DNA of 61,646 nt, taken from NCBI GenBank assembly GCA_011774835.1, contig JAACAK010000137.1:1-61646 (forward strand), read 5' to 3'. Under the pieces are notes generated by a model that worked only from the letters and a program-made list of their open reading frames with translations, had not been told where the DNA came from and did no database searches. Origin of the DNA: Candidatus Kutchimonas denitrificans (GTDB lineage Bacteria; Gemmatimonadota; Gemmatimonadetes; Palauibacterales; KS3-K002). How positions within the stretch are numbered: the first letter of the stretch is position 1; each line of letters opens with the position of its first letter. Shown here one piece after another: positions 31,675 through 40,766 of this stretch. The translations under genes were made by a program, and so were the position numbers.

Positions 31675-33963
31675 CTGCGCCAGCCGGCGGCGCGCCGATT
31701 CGACTCGCGGCTGCAAAGCGGGGTCCGCATCGCGCCACAGCTCGATGAACTCCGTCAGGTGGCCGACCGCCCGCGCCGTATCCCCGGCCGCCAGGTAGGC
31801 ATCCGCGGCCCGCTCGTGCGCCAGCGGCTTGATCGACCCGTACGCCCCCTGGCCACCCCAGAACAACCGGTAGCTGCGCGTCAGCGAGTCGTATTCCGCC
31901 GCCGCCTCCGCCGGCCGGCCCAGCGCGGCATGCGCGTCTGCGGCGAGCAAACGGTTCGGCCAGCTTCGGCGTCCGAACGCCTGCTCTCGAGACTTCTGCA
32001 GATGGCGCAGCGCATCCTCTGCACGATCCTCTTGCAAGGCCACGATCGCCCGCGTCGTCTCGCCTACTCCCATCGGATGGAATCCGGTCGCTTGCTGCAG
32101 CGAATCCAGTTGCTCGAGAAAATCGCGGGTCGTCGCCAGGTCGCCGGCGATGGCGTAGGACATGGCCACGGCACCCAGACCCAAGTTGGCCAGGAAGGGC
32201 TCCGTCGCCTCGAGCGCCTGGGCTTGCAGCCGCTCGCTGACTGGCACCACCCGCTCGGGCATGCCGGCGGCCAGCATAGCGAAGGCCAGATCCCTGAGCG
32301 TGACGTAAGACGCCAACGTCGCACCGGATTCCTGGTCCAACGCGATCAACGTGTCCGCATGCGCCAGCGTCGCGTCCACGTCGCCGTGAAGAGCCGCGAG
32401 TGATGACAGGTACCAGCGCGCCCATACGGAGACGAACGGCCGCGGGTCCGCCGCGGCTTCCCGCGCCTGCGCTTCCGCTTGCTCGAGGTCGCCGACGTAC
32501 ACCGCGTTGGCGACCGGAGTGAAGATCGTGTTATAGGTATTGGGAAAATCGGACTTCAGTCGGGCTTCTGCCGATTCCGCCGCCGCGTGATCTCCCAGAG
32601 TGCGCGAGATGCTGGCCACGTTCACGTAGCCGGTCGACATCTCGGGAACCAGCTCTACCGTGCGCCGATAGAGTCGCTCCGCCTCCTCGTACCGACCCAT
32701 CCGCTCGTACAGATCGCCGAGATTGTTGATCGCCACGTGCGAATCGGGATCGCGCTCGATCTCCAGCTGGTAGTAGTAGGCGGCAGAATCCAGGTCCCAC
32801 CGCCACGAGTGATGGAGCGCGCCCACCAGGTAGCGCTCGCGCCGGGCCAGCCGATCCCGATAGGCCCAGGCTTTTTCGACGTAGCGCTGCGCCGGACCCG
32901 CGTCACCCAGGTTGCCGTGATAGATGCTCAGCGCTCGATACGCGGTGGCGAAGGTCGTATCCAGCGCGACCGCCTGCTCCAGCAGTGGAATCGCCTGCTC
33001 CGGCTTGCCACGCCGGCCGTACTGGACGCCCCGCGCGTAGAGCTCCAGCGCTTCGAGCGAAGGTGTGGTCACCTGCGGCAACGGTTCGCTCCGCTGCAGG
33101 CTGGTCAGCGCCTCGCCCAGATGCCGTCGGATCAGCCGCGACAGCTGCTCCACCGTTTCCACCACCGCTGTCTCGTCGGCCGCCGTCTCCCGCACCCGCA
33201 CCGCCACCGCGCCGGTGGTCGCCTCGATAATCCGCGCGCTGATCTGGTAACCTGAACCCAGCTGGGTAACCGAGCCGGCGATCACCGCCGGGTACCCTTC
33301 ACGCCGGGCGATCTCGACCGCCACCTCCTCGTCGATCGTCGTGGTGTCCGGCAGCTGCATGCGCTCCAGCACGTCCTCCAGCGCGGCCCGGTCGGCGACG
33401 TCGACGTACTCCGACCCCGCCAGGTCGGTGGCGATGGCCTCGGCCACCGCCAGGTGGAGGGCGGGCTGGTCGGTCTCGTTTCCGAACCGGGTGACGACGA
33501 CTTCCTCTTTCGCGCTGAAGAACTCCGCCGCCTCGGCACGCACCACCAGGTCCCGGAAGCCCACGAACAGCCAGATGGCCGCGATCACGCCCCAGATGGC
33601 GAACAGGGACACGCCGATGAGGATAGCGTTCCGCCAGTTGAAGATCCGTCTCAGCCCTGTTCGCTGAACGGCTGGCCTCTCGGGAGGAGCGGGGGCCGCT
33701 TCGTCGCTTTCGGGGAGGAGCGTCGGGTCCCGGTGCTGCATCCCCGGCGGTCCCTCCTGCACGATCGCGGTGGCCATGACGAACGGGAGGCCCAGCAACA
33801 GGAGCGCCGCCGCCAGGGCGGGGAACCATTGCGGCAGGCCGTAGCTGCTGGTCAGCACCTCCACGGCCTGCAACACGAGCCACGCCGTCGCCAGATAGAC
33901 CGCCAGCACCTGCCACAGCGAGCGGCGGTGAACCTCGTGGATCAGTTGTTTGATGTCGAACAT
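31642..33963 (-). CDS. TPR-repeat membrane protein with CsgG-like domain
   Basis: A 773-residue protein. Two N-terminal membrane helices (about 17-38 and 46-68) and a third (113-136) are followed by a region with a CsgG/FlgO-like look (EEVVVTRFGNETDQPALHLAVAEA, about 150-280) and then many TPR-type helices (from about 300: LELYARGVQYGRRGKPEQAI, and NNLGDLYERMGRYEEAERLY) to the C terminus. This layout is common in Gemmatimonadota and Acidobacteria, where an N-terminal protein kinase or DNA-binding domain is often present; none is seen here. The ATG at 33963 follows GGAGGG. Function is probably scaffolding or signalling. Confidence 0.82.
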   Translation of the reverse strand: MFDIKQLIHEVHRRSLWQVLAVYLATAWLVLQAVEVLTSSYGLPQWFPALAAALLLLGLPFVMATAIVQEGPPGMQHRDPTLLPESDEAAPAPPERPAVQRTGLRRIFNWRNAILIGVSLFAIWGVIAAIWLFVGFRDLVVRAEAAEFFSAKEEVVVTRFGNETDQPALHLAVAEAIATDLAGSEYVDVADRAALEDVLERMQLPDTTTIDEEVAVEIARREGYPAVIAGSVTQLGSGYQISARIIEATTGAVAVRVRETAADETAVVETVEQLSRLIRRHLGEALTSLQRSEPLPQVTTPSLEALELYARGVQYGRRGKPEQAIPLLEQAVALDTTFATAYRALSIYHGNLGDAGPAQRYVEKAWAYRDRLARRERYLVGALHHSWRWDLDSAAYYYQLEIERDPDSHVAINNLGDLYERMGRYEEAERLYRRTVELVPEMSTGYVNVASISRTLGDHAAAESAEARLKSDFPNTYNTIFTPVANAVYVGDLEQAEAQAREAAADPRPFVSVWARWYLSSLAALHGDVDATLAHADTLIALDQESGATLASYVTLRDLAFAMLAAGMPERVVPVSERLQAQALEATEPFLANLGLGAVAMSYAIAGDLATTRDFLEQLDSLQQATGFHPMGVGETTRAIVALQEDRAEDALRHLQKSREQAFGRRSWPNRLLAADAHAALGRPAEAAAEYDSLTRSYRLFWGGQGAYGSIKPLAHERAADAYLAAGDTARAVGHLTEFIELWRDADPALQPRVESARRRLAQLAGEGPRTAR

Positions 33964-34192
33964 GCGCCCGCCTCGGAGCCCTCCGGAACTCGAGGGATTG
34001 CCGTGTTTCCCAGTTGGGAAAGCTGCAAGATGCGGCCCGGTCAGTCGGCGATGCAATGGCGTCGGCGATCGACGTGGTCGGCGGCGATCGGTGTCTTGAT
34101 TCACGATGCGGACGCGCGCTCGGCACCGGCTGGCTTGCCCCTCACCGCACGATCGGCTACCCATCTTCTGTAACTCGTCTGCGGGGAAACAC

Positions 34193-36190
34193 ATGGCGGA
34201 TATCTCAGACGCGAAATCGGACTACCATCTGGTCGGGTACGACCGCTGGCGGAAGTACGTCGAGCGATCCCGGACGGTCGATGCCCCACCCTTCGAGGAG
34301 GGTTGGGCGCTGTTCCAGGACGTCGTGAAGGCCCGCGGACCCGCGGCGCCGCCCACGCCGGCCTGGGTGCCTGACGCTGAGACCGTCGAGTCGTCCAACC
34401 TGGGCCGCTGGATCGCCGAGCTGGGGTTGGACGACTATCGCGCTCTCCACGCTTGGAGCGTCAGCCGCCGCGATGAATTCTGGTCCGCGGCCATCGATCG
34501 GCTCGGTATCGTCTTCCACCGGGCGCCCGACGCGGTCATCGGCGACCCCGGCGATCCCCTCTACCCGTCGTGGCTGGCCGGGGCGCGGCTCAACATCGTC
34601 GCGAGCTGCTTCAGTCGATCACCGGAGCGAACCGCGATCCTCGCCGGACGGGAAGACTCGGCCGATCTGGAACGGATCAGCTACGGCGAGCTGGAGCACC
34701 GCGCCCATTCTGTGGCCGCCGCGTTGAAGCGCCAGGGCCTCGAGCCCGGCGACGCCATCGCCCTCTACATGCCGATGACCGTCGATTGCGTCGCCGCCTA
34801 CCTGGGGATCGTCAAGGCCGGTTGCCGTGTCGTCTCCATCGCCGACAGTTTCGCCGCCGCCGAATTGGCCCGGCGGCTCCGTATCGGCAGCGCAAAGACC
34901 CTGATCACCGTCGATCGCTACTCTCGCGCCGGGAAGGAGATCCGACTCTATGACAAGGTCCGGGAGGCCGGAGCTCCTCGCGCCATCGTGATAAACGATG
35001 CTGGCGAGTCCGCCGGACCGAGGCTTCGGGACGGCGACCTGGCCTGGAACGACTTCGTGGCCTCGGGCGACGAGTTCGAGTCGGCGGTATCGGATCCTTA
35101 CGATGTCACCAACGTTCTCTTCTCCTCCGGCACCACCGGCGATCCCAAGGCGATCCCGTGGACCCATCTCACCCCCATCAAATGCGCGATGGACGGCCGC
35201 TTCCATCACGACATCCGCGAGGGCGACGTGGTCGCCTGGCCCACCAACATCGGCTGGATGATGGGTCCGTGGCTCATCTACGCCTCGCTGTTGAACGGCG
35301 CCGCCATGGCGCTCTACGAAGGCGCGGCCGCCGGCGTGGGGTTCCGACGCTTCGTCCGCGACGCCGGGGTCACGATGCTCGGTACCGTCCCTTCGCTCGT
35401 CCGAGCCTGGCAGGCTTCCGGCGATTACAGCTTCGACTGCTGGCCGGGTGTCCGCGTCTTCAGCTCCACGGGCGAGCCCTCCAACCCGCACGATTACCTG
35501 TGGCTGATGAGCCGGGCCGGCTACCGGGCGCCGGTGATCGAGTACTGCGGCGGCACCGAGATCGGCGGCGGCTACATCACCGGCACGGTCGTACAGCCGG
35601 CGTCGCCGGCCACGTTCACCACCCCGGCCCTGGGACTCGATTTCCACATCCTCGACGCCAGCGGTGAGCCCGTGGGCGAAGGAGAAGCGGGAGAAGTCTT
35701 TCTGGCGCCGCCCTCGATCGGCCTGTCGGAGACGCTGTTGAACCGTGACCACGATCAGATCTATCACGCGGGCTGCCCGACCGGGCCGGAAGGCCGGCCG
35801 CTCCGCCGGCACGGGGACGAGCTCGTCCGGCTGCCAGGCGGCTATTTCAAGTCACGGGGACGCGCCGACGACACGATGAACCTGGGCGGCATCAAGGTGA
35901 GCGCGCTGGAGCTCGAGCGTGTCGTCGACACTCACCCGGCGGTTTACGAGAGCGCCGCCGTCGCCGTGCAGCCGGGCGGCGAAGGGGCCGACGCTCTCGT
36001 CGTTTATGTTGTCCCTTCGACCGACGCCGATCCGGCGCGCCTGAGATCGGAGCTCGGCCGCATGATCGCCGATCGGTTGAACCCGCTGTTCAAGCTCCAC
36101 GACCTGGTCCTCACCGACTGGTTGCCCCGGACGGCGTCCAACAAGCTTCTGCGGCGCGAGCTTCGGGACCGGTACCTGGCGAGCGACTGA
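34193..36190 (+). CDS. AMP-dependent acyl-CoA synthetase (AAE17/acetoacetyl-CoA synthetase-like)
   Basis: A 665-residue ANL-superfamily enzyme that activates a carboxylic acid as acyl-AMP and then acyl-CoA. VLFSSGTTGDPKAIPWTH is the AMP-binding loop, FSSTGEPSNPHDY and EYCGGTEIGGGY are family motifs, and GRADDTMNLGGIKVSALELE is the hinge. The catalytic lysine is probably in RTASNKLLRREL near the C terminus. It has the long N-terminal part of acetyl/acetoacetyl-CoA synthetases and resembles plant acyl-activating enzymes 17/18. The ATG at 34193 (MADISDAKSD) follows GCGGGGAAA. Substrate is not known. Confidence 0.9.
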   Translation: MADISDAKSDYHLVGYDRWRKYVERSRTVDAPPFEEGWALFQDVVKARGPAAPPTPAWVPDAETVESSNLGRWIAELGLDDYRALHAWSVSRRDEFWSAAIDRLGIVFHRAPDAVIGDPGDPLYPSWLAGARLNIVASCFSRSPERTAILAGREDSADLERISYGELEHRAHSVAAALKRQGLEPGDAIALYMPMTVDCVAAYLGIVKAGCRVVSIADSFAAAELARRLRIGSAKTLITVDRYSRAGKEIRLYDKVREAGAPRAIVINDAGESAGPRLRDGDLAWNDFVASGDEFESAVSDPYDVTNVLFSSGTTGDPKAIPWTHLTPIKCAMDGRFHHDIREGDVVAWPTNIGWMMGPWLIYASLLNGAAMALYEGAAAGVGFRRFVRDAGVTMLGTVPSLVRAWQASGDYSFDCWPGVRVFSSTGEPSNPHDYLWLMSRAGYRAPVIEYCGGTEIGGGYITGTVVQPASPATFTTPALGLDFHILDASGEPVGEGEAGEVFLAPPSIGLSETLLNRDHDQIYHAGCPTGPEGRPLRRHGDELVRLPGGYFKSRGRADDTMNLGGIKVSALELERVVDTHPAVYESAAVAVQPGGEGADALVVYVVPSTDADPARLRSELGRMIADRLNPLFKLHDLVLTDWLPRTASNKLLRRELRDRYLASD

Positions 36191-36302
36191 TCCGGCGACG
36201 CAGCGGCCGGGGTCGATTCGTCGGCTGGCTGCGCGGCTGGTCGTCGGCCGACCTAGGAGCTATCTTGAGCTGCCCCTTCCGTTCGTCGTCGACCCACGGT
36301 CC

Positions 36303-37343
36303 ATGTATCGCACCTGCATTCATTGCAACCGCAGTCTCGGCGAAAACGAGACCGTCGAGACATTCCCCGTCGGCCGTCGGCTCGCCTTCGATGGAGCGAA
36401 AGGCCGCCTTTGGGTCGTCTGCGACAACTGCCGGCGCTGGAACCTGACGCCGCTGGAGGAACGGTGGGAGGCCATCGAGCAGTGCGAGCGCTCCTACCGG
36501 GACACGCGGACCCGATACTCGACGGATAATATCGGGCTGGCTCGGCTGCCGGAGGGACTCGATCTGGTGAGGATCGGCAAGCCGCTGCGGCCCGAGTTCG
36601 CCGCCTGGCGCTACGGCACAGAGTTCTTGAAGCGCCGAATCGCCATCGAGGCGTCCATCGTCTACAACGCCATCGTCGCGTTCTACGACCACATGGTCAA
36701 CAACCTGACGGGGAAGCGCATGGTCATCGCTCGGGTCCGCGACGACGAGGGGAACATCCTGCCGCTCAACCGCGACGACATGAAGAAAGTGCGCCTGGTC
36801 AGCGCCGACACGCAGGGTGGCTGGGCGCTGCATGTGCCGCACCGCTCGGGCCGGGGGTTGCGGGAATGGTGGCTCTCCTGGACAGCCAGCGCGGGTGGCT
36901 CGATCACCGAGCTCACCGGCTCGGCGGCGCTCCGTGCTGCGACGAAGGTCCTCTCGCGGCTGAATTTCTTGGGCGGTAACGACGTGCACGTGCGCCGCGC
37001 TGTTCGACTCGTGGAGGATGCGGGTGACGCCGAAATCTTGTTCGGCGAGCGATCCCGAAAGGGTGGCTGGCAACCCGGCGTTCTCTTCGATCGGGACGTG
37101 AGCGTTATCAAGTCGATGCGACCGGAGGTGAGACTGGCGCTGGAGATGGCGGCCAACGAGGAGACCGAGCGACGTGCCCTCCAGGGCGAACTGCGTGAGC
37201 TGGAGGCGGCATGGCGCGAAGCGGAGGCGGTCGCCGCTATCGCCGACCGGCTGCTCGTGCCCGAGGAGATCGACGATTGGATTCGCAGACAGCGATCCGA
37301 CGACGCCATGCACGGCCGCGACGACGAAGAGCATGAATTCTGA
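36303..37343 (+). CDS. Four-Cys zinc-ribbon paralog family protein A (unrecognised family)
   Basis: A 346-residue protein, first of four paralogs here (others at 44463, 45581, 46711). Cys5-x2-Cys8 and Cys40-x2-Cys43 form a probable zinc ribbon; PVGRRLAFD lies between. STDNIGLARL and EFAAWRYG are nearly invariant in all four. The segment that is a clear membrane helix in the others (about 113-140) is only weakly hydrophobic here, so this member may be soluble. A conserved tail follows (LALEMAANEETERRALQGEL, then AAIADRLLVPEEIDDWI), probably helical. The start ATG lacks a strong ribosome site. Its end overlaps the DinB gene by 11 bases. Function unknown. Confidence 0.88.
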   Translation: MYRTCIHCNRSLGENETVETFPVGRRLAFDGAKGRLWVVCDNCRRWNLTPLEERWEAIEQCERSYRDTRTRYSTDNIGLARLPEGLDLVRIGKPLRPEFAAWRYGTEFLKRRIAIEASIVYNAIVAFYDHMVNNLTGKRMVIARVRDDEGNILPLNRDDMKKVRLVSADTQGGWALHVPHRSGRGLREWWLSWTASAGGSITELTGSAALRAATKVLSRLNFLGGNDVHVRRAVRLVEDAGDAEILFGERSRKGGWQPGVLFDRDVSVIKSMRPEVRLALEMAANEETERRALQGELRELEAAWREAEAVAAIADRLLVPEEIDDWIRRQRSDDAMHGRDDEEHEF

Positions 37344-37902
37344 GCTCGAGCAGCGCGCGGAGGAGTTCCAGTCGGCCCGCCACGAGCTCGCCGAGCTCGT
37401 GGCCGGACTCGACGATGAGACCTTCAATCGTCGCCCCGATCGCAAGGGCTGGTCGATCGCCGAGTGTATCGATCACCTGCTCACCGTCGGCTGGAAGATG
37501 GTGCCGCGGCTCGATGCCGCCATCATCGAGGCCCGGAACCGTGGCCTGCTCTCGGACGGGCCCTTCGAATACGGTGCCCTCGGAAACTGGTTCGTCCGCG
37601 CCAACAGCGCCGATAGCCTGCCGCCCAGGCGGACCTTCAAGACGCCGCGGCTCTACCGGCCGGAGCCGAAGCGGGAATGGACCGTGCCCCAGGCCGTGCA
37701 GGAGTTCGCCAACCTGCAGGAGAAGTTCATCAGTATCCTGCACAACGCCGACGGCGTCGATCTGGCTCGGGCCAGGGCGGCATCACCCGTCACCCGGCTT
37801 CTGCGGCTCAGCCTCGGCCAATGGCTGAAGCTCCTCGCCGGCCACCAGAAACGTCACCTCTGGCAGGCCCGGCAGGTGAAGAAACGGCTCGCAGCGGCCT
37901 AG
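37333..37902 (+). CDS. DinB family protein
   Basis: A 189-residue four-helix-bundle protein of the DinB/YfiT metal-binding superfamily. ECIDHLLTVGWK supplies the first metal histidine and GHQKRHLWQARQVKKRL the second pair. Such proteins bind divalent metal and include thiol-dependent S-transferases. The start ATG lies inside the end of zinc-ribbon gene A (11-base overlap), implying translational coupling with it; an upstream in-frame extension reads across gene A and is rejected. The last four bases, CTAG, also contain the stop of the convergent flavoprotein gene. Confidence 0.87.
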   Translation: MNSELEQRAEEFQSARHELAELVAGLDDETFNRRPDRKGWSIAECIDHLLTVGWKMVPRLDAAIIEARNRGLLSDGPFEYGALGNWFVRANSADSLPPRRTFKTPRLYRPEPKREWTVPQAVQEFANLQEKFISILHNADGVDLARARAASPVTRLLRLSLGQWLKLLAGHQKRHLWQARQVKKRLAAA

Positions 37903-38948
37903 CCCGTCATCGACTCGGTCATCTGGTCGGCCAATTCCAGGCCGCTGAGGAACGCGCCCTCGACCCGCGAACCGCCGCACCAGTCACCGCACGCACCGAT
38001 ACCCAGGTCCCCGTCCCACAGATGAGTGATCCCCAGCAAGTGCGACGGCAGCGCGTAGCGCCAGCGATGCGCCCGCACCAGTTCCGGCGTGGTCCGGCCG
38101 CCGGTCAGGCGATCGAACTCGCCCAGCAACCGCTCGATCACCCAATCGGGCTCGGCGTCGATGTGCTCGTCGCTCCACGCGTTGGAGGCGTGGAGGACCC
38201 AGGCCTCGGCATCGCCGCCCCCGCCCCCGCCCCCGCCCCCACCCCCGCCCCCGCGACCGGGCTTGCTGCTGTTCCGTGCCAGCCATGGAAGTAAGGGCGA
38301 TTCGGTGAACGCGGCATCGAAGGGCAGGTCGAGCCGATCGGAGTAAGCCGCCATCACGGCCCAGCAGGAGCTCATCCGCACTTCCTCGGCCTGAACGGCC
38401 AGGGTCGGGTTGCCGGACAACAGGGGACCCGCCTGCGGTGCCGGGACCGCGATGGCCGCGCCGTCGAACGGGCCCAGAGACTCGCGATCGAGGCTGTGGA
38501 ACCGCCAGCCGTCGGGCTCACGTTCCACCCGTGCCACCGGCCACCCGGTTCGCAGATTCAAGCCCTCGGCTTGATGGCGCGTCACCGCGCTCATGCGCGG
38601 CACCCCGACGAATCGCTTCTGCCCGTCGTTCAGGTCGAAGCGTTCCCCTCCACGGTAGACGACCAGCCGCGCCTCCCACTCGGCGGCGACCCCCGCCGCA
38701 CGCCATTCTTCAAGCTGCGCCAGGAAGCGCGAATCGCGAGCGGTGAAATACTGGGCGCCATGGTCGAACGCGCCCCGATCGGTCCGTCGGGTCGACATCC
38801 GGCCGCCGGGGCCCCGCGCCTTCTCGACCACGGTGACCCGGAACCCGCGGCGAGCCAGTCGGCGCGCGCACGCCAGCCCGGCTATGCCCGCGCCCACGAT
38901 ACCCGCCGACGGTCCGGGGCCGCCGTTCATTTCTTGATACCGGCTCAT
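37899..38948 (-). CDS. FAD-dependent renalase-like oxidoreductase with poly-glycine insert
   Basis: A 349-residue flavoprotein. IVGAGIAGLACARRLARRG (about 17-35) and VVEKARGPGGRMSTRR are the FAD-binding signature of renalase/amine-oxidase-like enzymes; DHGAQYFTARD and the late GACGDWCGGSRVEGAFLSG also match. Between about residues 232 and 245 there is a run of 13 glycines, coded by a hexanucleotide repeat, that breaks an otherwise normal domain at a surface loop. Substrate unknown. The ATG overlaps the stop of the upstream DinB gene by four bases (ATGA), so both form one - strand operon. Confidence 0.86.
   Translation of the reverse strand: MSRYQEMNGGPGPSAGIVGAGIAGLACARRLARRGFRVTVVEKARGPGGRMSTRRTDRGAFDHGAQYFTARDSRFLAQLEEWRAAGVAAEWEARLVVYRGGERFDLNDGQKRFVGVPRMSAVTRHQAEGLNLRTGWPVARVEREPDGWRFHSLDRESLGPFDGAAIAVPAPQAGPLLSGNPTLAVQAEEVRMSSCWAVMAAYSDRLDLPFDAAFTESPLLPWLARNSSKPGRGGGGGGGGGGGGGDAEAWVLHASNAWSDEHIDAEPDWVIERLLGEFDRLTGGRTTPELVRAHRWRYALPSHLLGITHLWDGDLGIGACGDWCGGSRVEGAFLSGLELADQMTESMTG
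38214..38252. repeat. GGGGGC-type hexanucleotide repeat coding for Gly13
   Basis: A 39-bp run of imperfect CCGCCC units (GGGGGC-type on the coding strand) within the renalase-like gene. It reads as 13 consecutive glycine codons, mixed GGG and GGC with one GGT. The mononucleotide-rich pattern is prone to slippage, and length changes by multiples of six would keep the frame. Confidence 0.9.
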
Positions 38949-39460
38949 TTCAGGTACCTCTCCAGCAGCACCCCTCTGTGGTGGATCTCGTGGCCGGCGA
39001 TCACGTACGGGAACGTCCGCACGCTGAATCGGTAGGCCGAGGCCCGACCGGTACGCACCAGCATTTCGGGTGTGAAGCTCTTGAAGAGCGCGATCCCCGC
39101 CCGACGCACGTCCTCGAACTCGTCCATCAGATCCGCCAGGGACCGATCATGCGCGTTCGACCACCGAGCGTAGTCGCCCTCGTCGAAGTTCGGCAGGTGC
39201 GCCGGATCCTGGCGCGCGAAGCTCAAAGCCCGGTACTGGAACATGCGTTCCGAATCGATCAGGTGGCCCAGCACCTCGCGGATGCTCCACTTGCCCGCCG
39301 CGTACCGGTAGCGCTCACGGTCCGGCGGCACGTCCCTCAGCAGGCCGCAGGTCGTCTCCAGCTCGCCGGCCAGGATCTCCAGGATGTCGCCCTCCGGCAC
39401 CAGGTCGATGTATCGGGCGAAATACGCATCGTGCTCCGATCGATCGGGACGCGCGATCAT
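38945..39460 (-). CDS. DinB family protein
   Basis: A 171-residue DinB-superfamily protein. WSIREVLGHLIDSERMFQYR carries the first histidine and the C-terminal AGHEIHHRGVLLERYL the others, giving the usual metal site. This second DinB gene is unlike the one at 37333 in detail and belongs to the common DinB_2 type. The ATG at 39458-39460 (MIARPDRSEHD) has GGAGG about six bases upstream; the long in-frame stretch further upstream lies antisense to the prenyltransferase gene and is rejected. It is the first gene of a two-gene operon with the flavoprotein. Confidence 0.88.
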   Translation of the reverse strand: MIARPDRSEHDAYFARYIDLVPEGDILEILAGELETTCGLLRDVPPDRERYRYAAGKWSIREVLGHLIDSERMFQYRALSFARQDPAHLPNFDEGDYARWSNAHDRSLADLMDEFEDVRRAGIALFKSFTPEMLVRTGRASAYRFSVRTFPYVIAGHEIHHRGVLLERYLK

Positions 39461-39664
39461 CTCTGCCTCCACGTTGTCATGGTTCTCGACAACAATTTGA
39501 AACCCCCGTGGCTCCCAAACCAGCCCTCGATTGTTCGCGGAGCACCATTCCCCTCCGGCCTCTTGCGTTTTTCCGCCGACCTTCCAAATGTGCGCTCGTT
39601 GTCCATCGTGCGATTTTTCGCCTGCTGCGGGCCGAGACCATGCTCCTGCCACAGGGAGGATTCT

Positions 39665-40582
39665 ATGAGCAGCGCGGTACCCCGAAGCATCGGCATCGCC
39701 CCCTTCGCCGGGGTCGCCCGTGCCCCGTTTCTCCTGCTGCCCGTCACCCTGGTCGCCGCCGGCACTGGGGCCGCGGCCGTCGCTGGCCAGGTCAACTGGC
39801 CGTTTGCGGGCCTGGCCCTGCTCGGCATGCTGGGCGTTCATATCGCCGTCAACGCGCTCAACGAGGCCAGCGATTTCAAGCGCGGTATCGACCTCGAGAC
39901 CGAGCGCACCCCGTTCTCGGGCGGCAGTGGCACATTGCCGGAGGGGCGGCTCGGTTACCGGCAGGCGGTCACCACCGGACTGGTGGGCGGTGCGATCGGC
40001 ATCATCATCGGAATGTACTTCCTCACCGTCGTCGGATGGGCGCTGGTGCCGATCCTGGCGCTCGGCGCCATTGCGGTGTTCGCCTACACGGATGTTCTCG
40101 CCCGCATCTACGTGGGCGAGCTGTTCGCCGGGCTGGGTCTCGGGGCCCTCCCGGTCATCGGGACGACGCTGGTGCAGACCGGGCGCTACGAAGCCGTCGC
40201 CGTCGCCGCTTCGCTCCCCGCCTTCTTCATGACCTTCAATCTGCTGCTCCTCAACGAGTTTCCGGACGTGGCTCCGGACCTCAAGGGCGGCCGTCGAAAC
40301 CTCATCCGCCTCCTGGGCCGTCCTGGGGCCGCCCGACTGTACGCGCTCTTCGCTGGCCTGGTGCCGCTCTCGATCGTCGCCGCCGTGGTGGCCGGGTATC
40401 TCCCGCTCCTCGGCGTCGTGGCCGTCGTGCCCAGCCTGATCTTTCTGCCTCGACCCGTCGGCTGGGCGCTGAGGTCGCCCCAGGAGCCGCTGCCGGTGCC
40501 CGCGCTGGGCGCCAACGTCGCCTGGAACCTGTCGACCAATACGCTGCTCGCCGTCGCCCTGGGTGTCGCGGCGTCTCTGTGA
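39665..40582 (+). CDS. UbiA-family prenyltransferase
   Basis: A 305-residue polytopic membrane enzyme with about eight to nine helices. The two Asp-rich motifs are NEASDFKRGID (N66, D70, D76) and NEFPDVAPD (N197, D201, D205), which bind Mg and the prenyl diphosphate. The spacing resembles MenA/1,4-dihydroxy-2-naphthoate prenyltransferases, but the aromatic substrate cannot be told. The ATG at 39665 has GGGAGG six bases upstream; a much longer in-frame extension upstream overlaps the divergent DinB gene and is rejected. Confidence 0.9.
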   Translation: MSSAVPRSIGIAPFAGVARAPFLLLPVTLVAAGTGAAAVAGQVNWPFAGLALLGMLGVHIAVNALNEASDFKRGIDLETERTPFSGGSGTLPEGRLGYRQAVTTGLVGGAIGIIIGMYFLTVVGWALVPILALGAIAVFAYTDVLARIYVGELFAGLGLGALPVIGTTLVQTGRYEAVAVAASLPAFFMTFNLLLLNEFPDVAPDLKGGRRNLIRLLGRPGAARLYALFAGLVPLSIVAAVVAGYLPLLGVVAVVPSLIFLPRPVGWALRSPQEPLPVPALGANVAWNLSTNTLLAVALGVAASL

Positions 40583-40766
40583 GCTGCTCCGGCGGCGCGT
40601 GCAGGCTGGAGCGATCGGAGCCCGGGCACAGCTTGCATCCGCGGCCAGCCGGGATAACGTTCCCACTGTCCCAAACGAAAGACCCCGACCAGCGGAGCGC
40701 GTCGAAGCCGGCCTGCCGGTCCGCCGCGCCTCACGCTCTCGATAACACAGCTAAAGGGGAAGCAAG

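Noticed and set aside
34106..34192. Longer start of the acyl-CoA synthetase
   Set aside because: The extra residues are Arg/Pro-rich and unlike the family; GGGGAAA precedes the ATG at 34193.
39461..40666. Long N-terminal extension of the DinB gene
   Set aside because: The extra 400 residues are antisense to the UbiA gene; a good ribosome site and family start are at 39460.
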